The position numbers and the translations under genes are program-made. From JACQZO01 sp964512325 (GTDB lineage Bacteria > Patescibacteriota > Gracilibacteria > RBG-16-42-10), in the NCBI GenBank assembly GCA_964512325.1, contig CAZEGN010000001.1:124001-188000 (forward strand): a DNA stretch of 64,000 bases, written 5' to 3'. This document shows, one piece after another, positions 19,339 to 27,936 of the stretch. Numbering within the stretch: position 1 is the stretch's first letter; every line of letters starts with the position of its first letter. The notes under the pieces were generated by a model. The model was given only the letters and a program-made list of their open reading frames with translations. It was not told where the DNA came from and searched no databases.

Positions 19339-20004
19339 ATGACAGAAACACAAGATTTAACGCAAGTACTAAAAGGGCGGCTCAGTATATTTATTGATTC
19401 CAGCAATGTCTTTTTTATTAGCAAGAAATTAAGAGTCAGAATTGACTATGAAAAAGTCTTAGAATTTTTCAGGACCTTCGACCCGCAAACTAAGTGTTTT
19501 TTCTATACAGCCTATCAAGAAGGCTATGAAAAACAATTAGAATACCTACAAACCTTAGAGAAGGCAGGAATTGCAGTGAGAAAGAAACCGTTGAAATTTA
19601 TTACCACACCAAAGGGGAAACAAAAGCTCAAGGCACTTGAAAAAGATTATGCAGATAACGATGCTCAAAAGAATACACCTGTGGAGTTCACACCGGAGGA
19701 TGGTTTCTTCAAAGGAAACATGGATGTGGAGCTTGCCATTGATGCCATTCGTACAATGTCGCAATATGACACTTGTATTCTTTTCTCCGGCGATAGTGAT
19801 TTCCACTCGCTGCTTGCATACCTCAAAGAACACGATAAAAATGTTGTAGTTATCTCCCACCCCGGCTTTGTGGCCGAAGAATTAACTAATGTAGCTAGCT
19901 TTATTAATATTGGCGAATATTTAAAAAGAAAATCACCGAAGCCCAGAAGACTGACAAAAAGGAAATCATCCCCTCCCCAAGCAAATCATAATTCAACACA
20001 CTAA
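19339..20004 (+). CDS. NYN-domain (LabA/DUF88-type) putative ribonuclease
   Basis: A 221-residue cytoplasmic protein with a PIN-like NYN fold. Motifs in order: IFIDSSNVFF (D20, N23), GNMDVELAIDAI (D129, D135) and ILFSGDSDFHSLL (D152, D154), then VVVISHP. The acidic metal-binding residues are all present, so nuclease activity is plausible, and NYN proteins generally process RNA. The C-terminus is a short basic tail (KRKSPKPRRLTKRK) that could bind RNA. The gene sits between rpsG and fusA, normally neighbours, after a terminator and before the fusA promoter. The RNA target is unknown. Confidence 0.85.
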   Translation: MTETQDLTQVLKGRLSIFIDSSNVFFISKKLRVRIDYEKVLEFFRTFDPQTKCFFYTAYQEGYEKQLEYLQTLEKAGIAVRKKPLKFITTPKGKQKLKALEKDYADNDAQKNTPVEFTPEDGFFKGNMDVELAIDAIRTMSQYDTCILFSGDSDFHSLLAYLKEHDKNVVVISHPGFVAEELTNVASFINIGEYLKRKSPKPRRLTKRKSSPPQANHNSTH

Positions 20005-20033
20005 TTGCCAAGGTCCAGCTTTTCTTTTAGAAT
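20005..20033 (+). promoter_or_regulatory. Promoter of fusA
   Basis: TTGCCA (20005-20010), a 17-nt spacer and TAGAAT (20028-20033) begin immediately after the stop codon of the NYN gene. The predicted leader to the fusA ATG is about 67 nt. Confidence 0.65.
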
Positions 20034-20106
20034 GCTCGCGCTTTAGGACTCACAAAAGTCTTACGGTTACTTCCATTAGTAATTATTTATTATTCATTTT
20101 TAGTAT

Positions 20107-22176
20107 ATGGCTGATCTCGCCAAGTTACGTAACATAGGTATTATTGCTCATATTGATGCCGGTAAGACTACTGTCTCAGAGCGTATTTTGTTCTACACTG
20201 GAAAAACATATAAAATTGGTGAGGTACATGAAGGTGAGGCTACAATGGACTGGATGGAACAGGAGCGTGAGCGTGGTATTACCATTACCTCTGCTGCCAC
20301 CACTTGTTCATGGAAAGATGTACGCATTAATCTTATTGATACTCCTGGCCACGTAGATTTTACAGTTGAAGTAGAACGTTCATTGCGTGTATTGGATGGC
20401 GGTGTTGCTGTATTTGACAGCTCACAGGGTGTGGAGCCTCAATCAGAAACAGTATGGCGCCAGGCTGATAAATATAATGTGCCCCGTATTGCTTTTGCCA
20501 ATAAAATGGATAAAACCGGTGGTGATTTCTTCATGACCTTAAACTCTATTCATGCTCGTTTGAGTAAAAATGCAGTTGCCGTTCAATACCCAATTGGAAA
20601 AGAGGGCGGATTTATGGGAGTAGTGGATCTTGTCCAAATGAAAGCTGTTACTTTTGAGGGTCAACATGGCGAAAAGATTGTTGATATTGAAATTCCTGCC
20701 GATATTAAAGACAAGGTGAATGAGTTTCGTGCGACCTTGATCGAGAAAGTATCTGAGCATGATGATGCTTTGATGGAGAAATTCCTTGAAGGAAAAGAAC
20801 CAAGCACAGAGGAAATCAAAGCCGCTCTACGCAAAGCAACAATTGCTGGCAAGCTTTATCCTGTACTTTGTGGTACAGCGCTACAAAACAAGGGTGTACA
20901 ATTAGTGCTAGATGCTGTAGTGGACTATCTCCCCTGTCCTCTCGACTTGCCCGCTATCAAAGCAACAAATCCTAAGACAAATGAACCAGAAGAAGTGAAA
21001 CCTGATGACAATGCACCATTCTGCGGTCTAGCGTTCAAAATTGCAACCGACCCCTTCGTAGGTAAATTAATTTTCTTCCGTGTATATTCTGGTGTAATGA
21101 AATCTGGAAGCTACATTCTCAATTCCTCTACTGGTAACAAGGAACGCATTGGTCGTCTTGTTCAAATGCACGCTAATAGCCGCCAAGAAGTTGAAGAGGT
21201 ACATGCCGGTGATATTGCTGCCGCAATCGGCTTAAAAGACACTATTACTGGAAATACACTCTGTGAGCCGGAGCATCCATTGCTACTTGAATCTATTAAG
21301 TTTCCAGAACCAGTTATTCAAATCGCTATCGAACCAAAAACCAAAGCCGATCAAGATAAAATGGGTATCGCGCTAAATCGCTTGGCTGAAGAAGATCCAA
21401 CTTTCCGTGTTTCAAGCAACGAAGAGACAGGTCAAACTTTAATCGCTGGTATGGGAGAATTGCACTTGGAAATCATTGTCGATCGCATGAAGCGTGAATT
21501 TAAAGTGGAGGCGAATGTTGGTAAACCTCAAGTTGCGTATCGTGAGACAATTCAAAAAAGCGTTGAACAAGAAGGTAAATACATCAAGCAAAGTGGTGGT
21601 CGTGGACAATATGGTCATGTGTATCTCCGTCTCGAACCAGTTGAGCCAGGTGTGGGATATTCTTTCGAGAGCGAAATTAAAGGAGGCGTCATTCCACAAG
21701 AATATATTCCCGCCATTGATAAGGGTGTGCGCGAGACTATGAAAACTGGTGTACTTGCTGGTTATCCAATGGTAGATGTAAAAGCAGTAGTTTTTGACGG
21801 TTCATTCCATGATGTAGACTCATCTGAAGTTGCCTTCAAAGTAGCAGCATCTATGGCATTCAAAGACGGTTGTAAGAAAGCAAACCCATGCTTATTAGAG
21901 CCTATCATGAGTGTTGAAGTTACCACTCCTGAGGATTTTATGGGAGACATTATGGGCAACCTCAATTCACGCCGTGGTCGTATCGAATCGATGGAAGACC
22001 GAGGCATGGCTAAGGTTATTAAGGCAAAGGTGCCACTAGCAAATATGTTTGGTTACGCTACTGATCTACGCTCAATGAGCCAAGGACGCTCTGCTTACAG
22101 CATGGAATTTTTCGCTTATGAAAAAGTGCCACAGAATGCTGCTGATTTGATCATTAAAGAAAAGTCAGGTGCCTAG
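20107..22176 (+). CDS. fusA: Elongation factor G
   Basis: 689 residues, typical length. GTPase motifs: G1 AHIDAGKTT (~14-22), switch II DTPGHVDFT, G4 NKMDKTGGDF. Domains II-V follow, with GMGELHLEIIVDR (domain III) and GGRGQYGHVYLR (domain IV). It translocates tRNA and mRNA after peptide transfer and, with RRF, recycles ribosomes. It has its own promoter just upstream, unlike the classical str operon where it is co-transcribed with rpsL-rpsG. It is separated from tuf by 173 nt holding an inverted repeat and a second promoter. Confidence 0.98.
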   Translation: MADLAKLRNIGIIAHIDAGKTTVSERILFYTGKTYKIGEVHEGEATMDWMEQERERGITITSAATTCSWKDVRINLIDTPGHVDFTVEVERSLRVLDGGVAVFDSSQGVEPQSETVWRQADKYNVPRIAFANKMDKTGGDFFMTLNSIHARLSKNAVAVQYPIGKEGGFMGVVDLVQMKAVTFEGQHGEKIVDIEIPADIKDKVNEFRATLIEKVSEHDDALMEKFLEGKEPSTEEIKAALRKATIAGKLYPVLCGTALQNKGVQLVLDAVVDYLPCPLDLPAIKATNPKTNEPEEVKPDDNAPFCGLAFKIATDPFVGKLIFFRVYSGVMKSGSYILNSSTGNKERIGRLVQMHANSRQEVEEVHAGDIAAAIGLKDTITGNTLCEPEHPLLLESIKFPEPVIQIAIEPKTKADQDKMGIALNRLAEEDPTFRVSSNEETGQTLIAGMGELHLEIIVDRMKREFKVEANVGKPQVAYRETIQKSVEQEGKYIKQSGGRGQYGHVYLRLEPVEPGVGYSFESEIKGGVIPQEYIPAIDKGVRETMKTGVLAGYPMVDVKAVVFDGSFHDVDSSEVAFKVAASMAFKDGCKKANPCLLEPIMSVEVTTPEDFMGDIMGNLNSRRGRIESMEDRGMAKVIKAKVPLANMFGYATDLRSMSQGRSAYSMEFFAYEKVPQNAADLIIKEKSGA

Positions 22177-22185
22177 GTAAAGTAG

Positions 22186-22236
22186 AATTCGGAATTCAGG
22201 ATTTGGAGTTAAATTCCGAACCCCGAATTCCGAATT
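22186..22236. repeat. Inverted repeat built on TTCGGAATT (fusA-tuf spacer)
   Basis: AATTCGGAATTC (22186-22197) and its exact complement GAATTCCGAATT (22225-22236) form a perfect 12-bp inverted repeat. A third copy of the core (AATTCCGAA, 22212-22220) lies within the loop. It is followed by a run of A, so it could also serve as a fusA terminator. The same 9-mer recurs in the rpsI-queA spacer at 39737. Confidence 0.75.
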
Positions 22237-22247
22237 TAAAAAAGTGC

Positions 22248-22276
22248 TTTACAAAGAACACCTTTTCCGTTAAAGT
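22248..22276 (+). promoter_or_regulatory. Promoter of tuf and the S10 cluster
   Basis: TTTACA (22248-22253), a 17-nt spacer and TAAAGT (22271-22276) lie 73 nt before the tuf start. The -35 matches the consensus in five of six positions, the -10 in four. Confidence 0.6.
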
Positions 22277-22349
22277 CATGACGCTTTTTTTCAAGCAATA
22301 GGTTTCGTTTATTAAAATTTACTCTTAAATATCATTATTTTTCAATATT

Positions 22350-23543
22350 ATGGCTGATGTATTTCAACGCACAAAACCTCATGTAAATGTAGGTACAATT
22401 GGTCACGTTGACCACGGAAAAACCACCCTTACCGCTGCTCTAACAGCAGTTGCTGAGAAGCAAGGTTGGGGAAAGGCTAAGGATTACAAAGATATCGCAA
22501 AAGGTGGTATTGAACGTGATTCAAGCAAGACTGTAACAATTGCTACAGCCCATGTTGAATATGAATCAGCTACTCGCCACTACGCTCACGTTGACTGTCC
22601 AGGTCACGCTGACTACGTAAAAAATATGATTACTGGTGCGGCTCAAATGGACGGTGCTATCTTGGTAGTTTCTGCTGCTGATGGACCGATGCCACAAACT
22701 CGTGAGCATATCCTTTTGGCTAGCCAGGTTGGTGTAAAAAATATTGTGGTCTTCTTAAATAAAGTTGATCTAGTAGATGATCCTGAGTTGTTGGATTTAA
22801 TTGAGGTAGAAATTCGTGACCTTTTGACCAAATATAAATACGACGGTGCTAACACACCAATCGTGCGCGGTTCAGCTGTTAAGGCACTTAACGCTCCAGC
22901 TGATGCAGATGCTGCGGCTCCAATTTTGAAGCTGCTTGAAACCTTGGATCAATATATTCCAGAACCTGTTCGTGTTCTAGACAAGCCTTTCCTAATGTCA
23001 GTTGAGGATGTGTTCTCAATTAAGGGACGTGGAACTGTTGCTACTGGAAGAATTGAGCAGGGTGTTGTAAAGGTAAATGAAGAGGTTGAAATTGTAGGCT
23101 TGCGTGATACTCGCAAGACTGTGGTTACTGGTGTTGAGATGTTTAAGAAATTGCTTGATCAAGGTCAGGCGGGAGATAATGTAGGGTTGCTTCTTCGTGG
23201 TATTGAGCGTGAAGATATCGAACGTGGTCAAGTATTGGCTAAAACTGGGACAATCCAGCCACACACAGACTTTGATGCTGAGGTGTATATCTTGAGCAAG
23301 GATGAGGGTGGTCGTCATACTCCTTTCTTCAAGGGTTACAAGCCACAGTTTTACATCCGCACAACAGATGTAACCGGTGAAATTGAATTGCCAGCTGGTG
23401 TTGAAATGGTAATGCCTGGTGACAACATTCAAATGAAGGTAAAACTAAGTGTGCCAGTCGCTATCGAAGAGGGTGTGCGTTTCGCAATTCGTGAAGGTGG
23501 ACGTACTGTTGGTGCAGGTGTAGTAGCAAAAATCACTAAGTAA
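22350..23543 (+). CDS. tuf: Elongation factor Tu
   Basis: 397 residues, standard length. G1 GHVDHGKTT, DCPGHADYVKNM (with the catalytic His) and NKVDL are intact; domains II and III follow, with GRGTVATGRIEQG. It delivers aminoacyl-tRNA to the ribosome as a GTP complex. It heads the long unit running through the S10 and spc genes, 30 nt before rpsJ. It is the only tuf copy in the window. Confidence 0.98.
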   Translation: MADVFQRTKPHVNVGTIGHVDHGKTTLTAALTAVAEKQGWGKAKDYKDIAKGGIERDSSKTVTIATAHVEYESATRHYAHVDCPGHADYVKNMITGAAQMDGAILVVSAADGPMPQTREHILLASQVGVKNIVVFLNKVDLVDDPELLDLIEVEIRDLLTKYKYDGANTPIVRGSAVKALNAPADADAAAPILKLLETLDQYIPEPVRVLDKPFLMSVEDVFSIKGRGTVATGRIEQGVVKVNEEVEIVGLRDTRKTVVTGVEMFKKLLDQGQAGDNVGLLLRGIEREDIERGQVLAKTGTIQPHTDFDAEVYILSKDEGGRHTPFFKGYKPQFYIRTTDVTGEIELPAGVEMVMPGDNIQMKVKLSVPVAIEEGVRFAIREGGRTVGAGVVAKITK

Positions 23544-23573
23544 TTCATTTAATCGCTGATAATCGAGCATTCT

Positions 23574-23900
23574 ATGGCACAGAGCAATAAACCTAAAATT
23601 CGTATCAAGGTAAAGGCATATGATCATCGTGTAATCGATGCTGCTGCCAAGGTAATTATTGAAACAGCAGAGAGAACTGGTGCGCTTATTGCTGGACCAA
23701 TTCCTCTTCCTACTCGAATCAAGAAATTTACAGTTTTGAAATCGACTTTTGTTCACAAGAATGCTCGTGATCAGTTTGAAATTCGTACTCATAAAAGAAT
23801 TATTGATATTACAGAAAGCACTTCAAAGACTATTGATGCTCTCAGTAGCATCACCCTCCCTGCGGGAGTTGAAATTGAAGTGAAGATGTTAGCAGCATAA
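23574..23900 (+). CDS. rpsJ: 30S ribosomal protein S10 (uS10, NusE)
   Basis: 108 residues. Typical signatures are IRIKVKAYDHRVID, then GPIPLPTRIKKFTVLKS and RTHKRIIDI. It is a component of the 30S head and, as NusE, of the antitermination complex. First ribosomal gene after tuf. The start is preceded by GAGCATTCT with no Shine-Dalgarno match. Confidence 0.97.
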   Translation: MAQSNKPKIRIKVKAYDHRVIDAAAKVIIETAERTGALIAGPIPLPTRIKKFTVLKSTFVHKNARDQFEIRTHKRIIDITESTSKTIDALSSITLPAGVEIEVKMLAA

Positions 23901-23943
23901 AGAATCGTTCTTTAATGCTCATTTAACCGCTCTTATTATTTAT

Positions 23944-24522
23944 ATGAAAGGATTATTAGGAAAAAAAATTGGCATGGCCCAAATCCCAAATGCAAATGGG
24001 AAATTGACTGCTGTGACCTTAGTAGAAGTTGAACCAAACACAATTCTACAAATTAAGACAGCTGAAGGTAAAAATGCATTAGTATTAGGTACTGGAGTTC
24101 GTAATAAGTTAAAAAAGAATAGCTATAGCAATTACGCATTTATTCGCGAGATTGCTTTTGAAAGCATAGAAGGACTCGACAAGACCAGCAAAATTAGTTT
24201 AGACATTTTCCAAGCTGGAGACACCGTGAATGTGGTTGGAACATCAAAAGGTAAAGGTTTCCAAGGTGTTGTAAAACGCTATGGATTCAAAGCAAATCCA
24301 GATTCACATGGTCATGAAGATCATCGTGAGCCAGGTGGCTTTGGTGGACGTACATGGCCAGGTCGTGTTTCTAAAGGAAGACATCTTCCAGGACATATGG
24401 GTCTTGATACCGTTACGCTTAAAAATCGTCAGATTGTGACGATTGATAAGGAGATGGGTATTCTTGCTATTAGTGGTCCTCTACCAGGAGGCATCAATAG
24501 CTTTGTGAAAATTTGGCAGTAA
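23944..24522 (+). CDS. rplC: 50S ribosomal protein L3 (uL3)
   Basis: 192 residues. The opening MKGLLGKKIGM and the central loop GTSKGKGFQGVVKRYGF with GGRTWPGRVSKGRHLPGHMG are diagnostic. L3 starts 50S assembly and reaches towards the peptidyl-transferase centre. 43 nt after rpsJ and 16 nt before rplD; the leader is purely A/T-rich. Confidence 0.97.
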   Translation: MKGLLGKKIGMAQIPNANGKLTAVTLVEVEPNTILQIKTAEGKNALVLGTGVRNKLKKNSYSNYAFIREIAFESIEGLDKTSKISLDIFQAGDTVNVVGTSKGKGFQGVVKRYGFKANPDSHGHEDHREPGGFGGRTWPGRVSKGRHLPGHMGLDTVTLKNRQIVTIDKEMGILAISGPLPGGINSFVKIWQ

Positions 24523-24538
24523 TCGGATTTATATATAT

Positions 24539-25369
24539 ATGCTTACAATTCCAGTTTATAATACACAGGGTAAAGAACTTGAGAGCCTATCTCTGTCTAA
24601 AAACATTTTTGGCTTAAAGGTGAAACCATCTCTCTTGCACTTGGTATCTACCATATTCTTGGCTAATGAACGTAAAGGTACAGCGAAGGTAAAAACACGC
24701 GCTGAGAGACGAGGTGGCGGTCGCAAGCCATTTAAACAAAAAGGTAGTGGTAGTGCCCGTGCTGGTACCACACGTAGTCCAATCTGGAGAAAAGGTGGCC
24801 GTGTATTTGGTCCTACAGGCGAACAAAACTACCATCGCGAATTACCTAAGAAAGTTCGTGTAAAGGCATTTTTAATGAGCTTGTCAGCTAAGGCTCAAGC
24901 TAAAAGAATTGTAGCAATGGATAGTCTTAAACTTGATACAATTAATACTAAGAGCTTTGCCGAGATTATCAGCAAGTTACCCGTCAATCGCTCAACCTTA
25001 TTGGTTCTACCAGCAAAGGATCAAAACATTACCCTTTCTAGTAGAAATATTCCAAATGTCACTACCCGTACATTTGATAACATCAACACACTTGATGTAC
25101 TTACACATGAATATATTTTGGTATTAGCGGACGCTGTGCCAATGATTGAAAAGAAATGGGGAGAATATAGCTTTAAGGGAATAATGACAGATGATGAACT
25201 AAGCGCTGCTTTGCAAAAGAGTGAAAGCCAAACAATCAAAGCAGAAAAGCCTGCTAAGGCAGCACAATCAGCAAAGCCAACTAAAGAGCCATCAGCAAAA
25301 AAAGCATCAAAAGCAAAAGTAGCTGCTAAAAAAGGACCTAAGTCCTCTGCTAAATCTTCTAAAGCATAA
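24539..25369 (+). CDS. rplD: 50S ribosomal protein L4 (uL4) with basic C-terminal tail
   Basis: 276 residues, against about 200 in E. coli. The conserved body includes the exit-tunnel loop (RRGGGRKPFKQKGSGSARAG) and ends near residue ~215. The last ~55 residues are a low-complexity Lys/Ala/Ser tail with repeated AKP/SAK units, absent from standard L4 and possibly an extra rRNA contact. It overlaps nothing and is followed after 2 nt by rplW. The family may regulate its own operon; no leader structure for that is seen here. Confidence 0.96.
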   Translation: MLTIPVYNTQGKELESLSLSKNIFGLKVKPSLLHLVSTIFLANERKGTAKVKTRAERRGGGRKPFKQKGSGSARAGTTRSPIWRKGGRVFGPTGEQNYHRELPKKVRVKAFLMSLSAKAQAKRIVAMDSLKLDTINTKSFAEIISKLPVNRSTLLVLPAKDQNITLSSRNIPNVTTRTFDNINTLDVLTHEYILVLADAVPMIEKKWGEYSFKGIMTDDELSAALQKSESQTIKAEKPAKAAQSAKPTKEPSAKKASKAKVAAKKGPKSSAKSSKA

Positions 25370-25371
25370 GT

Positions 25372-25656
25372 ATGAACCACCTATATAATGTTATTTCTCA
25401 TCCAGTAATCAGTGAAAAAAGTGTTTCTCAATCTGAGAGCAATCACTATATTTTTTCTGTCGCTAAAGAAACCAACAAGATTGATGTAGCAAGAGCTATT
25501 AAAGCAATTTATGGCATTACACCTGTAAGCATAAAGATTATTCGTCTCCCCAAGAAAGTTTCTGGCCGTGGTCGTGTTAAAAGAAAAGAAAAGAAGAAAG
25601 CAATTGTAGTTCTCAAAAAGGACGAAAAGCTTGATTTGACTAAAATGCAATTCTAA
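25372..25656 (+). CDS. rplW: 50S ribosomal protein L23 (uL23)
   Basis: 94 residues. HPVISEKSVS at the start and KVSGRGRVKRKEKKKAIVVL near the end are typical. It sits at the tunnel exit, where SRP and trigger factor dock. Standard place between rplD (2 nt upstream) and rplB (21 nt downstream). Confidence 0.96.
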   Translation: MNHLYNVISHPVISEKSVSQSESNHYIFSVAKETNKIDVARAIKAIYGITPVSIKIIRLPKKVSGRGRVKRKEKKKAIVVLKKDEKLDLTKMQF

Positions 25657-25677
25657 AAGTATTTAACCTATAATCTT

Positions 25678-26523
25678 GTGCCAATCATTAGCTATAAACC
25701 TACAACTCCAGCTCGTCGCCATGGAAACAAAGAAGACTACTCTTCTTTGTCACCTAAAGCACGTCCACAAAAAAACTTGCTTGTTCGTCTTAAAGAGAAT
25801 GCAGGACGTAATAATCAGGGTCGTATCACCACACGCCATCGTGGTGCCGGTAGTCATCGCCGTATGTATCGTGTGATTGATTTTACTGGAAAAATGAATG
25901 TTCCTGGTGTTATCAAGACTGTGGAATATGATCCAAATCGAAATGTGCGGATTGCATTGGTACATTATCGTGATGGTGACAAACGTTATATCCTTTTGCC
26001 AAACAAGGTAAAAGTTGGTTTTGAAATATTGACCTCAGCAAAAGCTCCAATACAGCGAGGTAATCGTATGATGCTGAAGAATGTTCCAGAAGGTATCGAT
26101 ATTTTCAATATCGAGATTTATCCTGGTCGTGGTGGCCAAGTAGTAAGAACTGCTGGCAGCAGCGCTCGCCTGGTTTCACTTGAAGGCGAATACGCTCAAG
26201 TAAAGATGCCATCTGGAGAAATTCGTCTTTTTCATAAAGATTGCATGGCAACTATTGGTACATTGAGCAATGCTGAATTTGTAAATGTAAATCTTGGGAA
26301 AGCGGGTAGATCTCGCTGGAAAGGTATTCGTCCTACAGTTCGTGGTAAAGCTATGAATCCTAACGACCATCCTCATGGTGGTGGTGAAGGTAGAAATCCA
26401 ATTGGTATGCCACATCCTAAAACACCTTGGGGCAAACCAGCTCTTGGTACCAAGACACGTAGGAACAAGCGTACAAATCGTTGGATCGTTCGAGATGTGC
26501 ACGGTTTAGCTAAAGTTAAGTAA
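25678..26523 (+). CDS. rplB: 50S ribosomal protein L2 (uL2), GTG start
   Basis: 281 residues. The start is GTG at 25678 (protein MPIISYKPTTPARRH), exactly where homology begins; no ATG fits. This is the only non-ATG start chosen among the ribosomal genes here and may lower initiation. The C-terminal segment NPNDHPHGGGEGR, with the histidine important for peptidyl transfer, is intact. L2 is needed for subunit association. Confidence 0.96.
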   Translation: MPIISYKPTTPARRHGNKEDYSSLSPKARPQKNLLVRLKENAGRNNQGRITTRHRGAGSHRRMYRVIDFTGKMNVPGVIKTVEYDPNRNVRIALVHYRDGDKRYILLPNKVKVGFEILTSAKAPIQRGNRMMLKNVPEGIDIFNIEIYPGRGGQVVRTAGSSARLVSLEGEYAQVKMPSGEIRLFHKDCMATIGTLSNAEFVNVNLGKAGRSRWKGIRPTVRGKAMNPNDHPHGGGEGRNPIGMPHPKTPWGKPALGTKTRRNKRTNRWIVRDVHGLAKVK

Positions 26524-26528
26524 ATACT

Positions 26529-26816
26529 ATGTCTAGAAGTTCAAAAAAAGGTCCTTATGTTGACCCAAAGCTGTTAAAGAAAATTGATGCTCTTAATAAG
26601 GGTGGTCAAAAAAAGCTTATTAAAACATGGGCACGTTCATCCAGCATTCATCCTGATATGGTGGGTCACAACATTGCTGTTCATAATGGCAAAACACATG
26701 TACCAGTATTTATTACTGAAGAAATGGTTGGCCATAAATTAGGAGAATTTGCTGCTACCAGAAAGTTCGTCAAGCATGGTGGTAAGCTTCCTGGGGCAAC
26801 AGCCGCTAACGTTTAA
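26529..26816 (+). CDS. rpsS: 30S ribosomal protein S19 (uS19)
   Basis: 95 residues. RSSKKGPYVDPKLLKK opens the protein; GHKLGEFAATRKF marks the C-terminal part. S19 lies in the 30S head and contacts the A-site finger. 5 nt after rplB and 10 nt before rplV, so probably translated from the same message without its own leader. Confidence 0.97.
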   Translation: MSRSSKKGPYVDPKLLKKIDALNKGGQKKLIKTWARSSSIHPDMVGHNIAVHNGKTHVPVFITEEMVGHKLGEFAATRKFVKHGGKLPGATAANV

Positions 26817-26826
26817 TCACTGATAT

Positions 26827-27156
26827 ATGAAAGCATATTCTCGTTATCTTCGAATCTCACCTTATAAACTTCTTGTGATTACCGGAATGGTACAAGGGAA
26901 AGATGTAAACTATGTTCTTAATCTTCTTGAATTTCTTCCCAAGAAAGGCGCTCGCCTTTTGCATAGAGTAATTAAGTCAGCTGCCAGCAACGCGGAAAAC
27001 AATTTCAAAGTGGCTAGCAAAGATTTAGTAGTAAGCAAAATTGTAGTAAATAAGGGACCTGTATTAAAACGCGGTCTGCCTGTATCAAGAGGACGCTGGC
27101 ATCCAATCTTAAAAAGAACCTCTTACGTTGAAGTAGAATTAGCTATGAAAGCATAA
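26827..27156 (+). CDS. rplV: 50S ribosomal protein L22 (uL22)
   Basis: 109 residues. KAYSRYLRISPYKL, then the C-terminal RGLPVSRGRWHPILKRTS hairpin that lines the exit tunnel, the site linked to macrolide binding. Standard S10-cluster position, 10 nt from each neighbour. Confidence 0.96.
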   Translation: MKAYSRYLRISPYKLLVITGMVQGKDVNYVLNLLEFLPKKGARLLHRVIKSAASNAENNFKVASKDLVVSKIVVNKGPVLKRGLPVSRGRWHPILKRTSYVEVELAMKA

Positions 27157-27166
27157 CACTAGATTT

Positions 27167-27874
27167 ATGGGACAAAAAGTTCATCCATTTTCATTTCGTC
27201 TAACGGTAATTCGCAATTGGAGCTCCAACTGGTTTGGTGGTCGCAAAAAGGATTACGAACAATCAGTACAAGAAGATATCAAACTACGTAAGTATTTGAA
27301 TAAAAAACTAACTGATGCTGGTATTGCAAAGATTGATATCTCGAGAAACAATCAAAGTATCTCAGTGACTCTTCATACCTCAAAGCCAGGTGTAATTATT
27401 GGTAAAAGTGGTGCTAATATCGAAATCCTCCGTGAAGATTTGAAAAAATTAATGAACAAACCCATTGATGTTAAAATCTTTGAGGTTAGAAAAGCAAATG
27501 TTGTGGCAGCATTAGTAGCACAAAAAATTGGTCAACAGATTCAGCGTCGAGTTGCATATCGTCGTGCAATTAAGGGTGCAATTCAAGAAGCACTTGAAGA
27601 TGGTGCTCTCGGTATTAAAGTAGCAATTGGTGGTCGCCTCAATGGAGCGGACATTGCTCGCCGTGAAAGTTATAAGGAAGGAAACATCCCACTTCACACA
27701 CTCCGCGCTGATGTTGATTACGCTATTTACCATACTGAAACTACCTTTGGTATCATTGGTATCAAAGTGTGGGTTTATAAAGGCCTAGTATTTGATCGCG
27801 ACGCTATATTTGCTAGCCAAGACACCGAGTCAAAAGCTAACAAAAAGTCCGAAGAAGAAACTATGACCTCATAA
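27167..27874 (+). CDS. rpsC: 30S ribosomal protein S3 (uS3)
   Basis: 235 residues. MGQKVHPFSFRL start; KH domain with GVIIGKSGANIEILRE (~72-88); C-terminal domain with GRLNGADIARRE. S3 lines the mRNA entry tunnel and has helicase-like activity with S4 and S5. It ends with a short charged tail. A 62-nt gap with a good promoter follows, so this may be the last gene of one transcript class. Confidence 0.97.
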   Translation: MGQKVHPFSFRLTVIRNWSSNWFGGRKKDYEQSVQEDIKLRKYLNKKLTDAGIAKIDISRNNQSISVTLHTSKPGVIIGKSGANIEILREDLKKLMNKPIDVKIFEVRKANVVAALVAQKIGQQIQRRVAYRRAIKGAIQEALEDGALGIKVAIGGRLNGADIARRESYKEGNIPLHTLRADVDYAIYHTETTFGIIGIKVWVYKGLVFDRDAIFASQDTESKANKKSEEETMTS

Positions 27875-27879
27875 TCTAG

Positions 27880-27907
27880 TTGACTACACAACAATTTTAC
27901 TTATAAT
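27880..27907 (+). promoter_or_regulatory. Internal promoter before rplP
   Basis: TTGACT (27880-27885), a 16-nt spacer and a perfect TATAAT (27902-27907). It sits in the only sizeable gap of the S10/spc cluster and predicts a start near 27914, giving a leader of only about 23 nt. Confidence 0.7.
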
Positions 27908-27912
27908 GACAG

Positions 27913-27930
27913 GGCCTAAAATGGCCTAAA
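27913..27930 (+). promoter_or_regulatory. Tandem GGCCTAAA leader repeats with a two-codon mini-ORF
   Basis: GGCCTAAA occurs at 27913-27920 and again at 27923-27930, exactly 10 nt apart. GGCC can pair with GGCC around a 6-nt loop. The second copy contains ATG-GCC-TAA (27921-27929), a start-Ala-stop mini-ORF ending 7 nt before the rplP ATG. The sequence pattern is certain; a regulatory role is inference. Confidence 0.45.
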
Positions 27931-27936
27931 TATCAT

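Noticed and set aside
22237..22270. Possible second hairpin (AAAAAGTGC / GAACACCTTTT) after fusA
   Set aside because: The stem has several mismatches and overlaps the tuf promoter.
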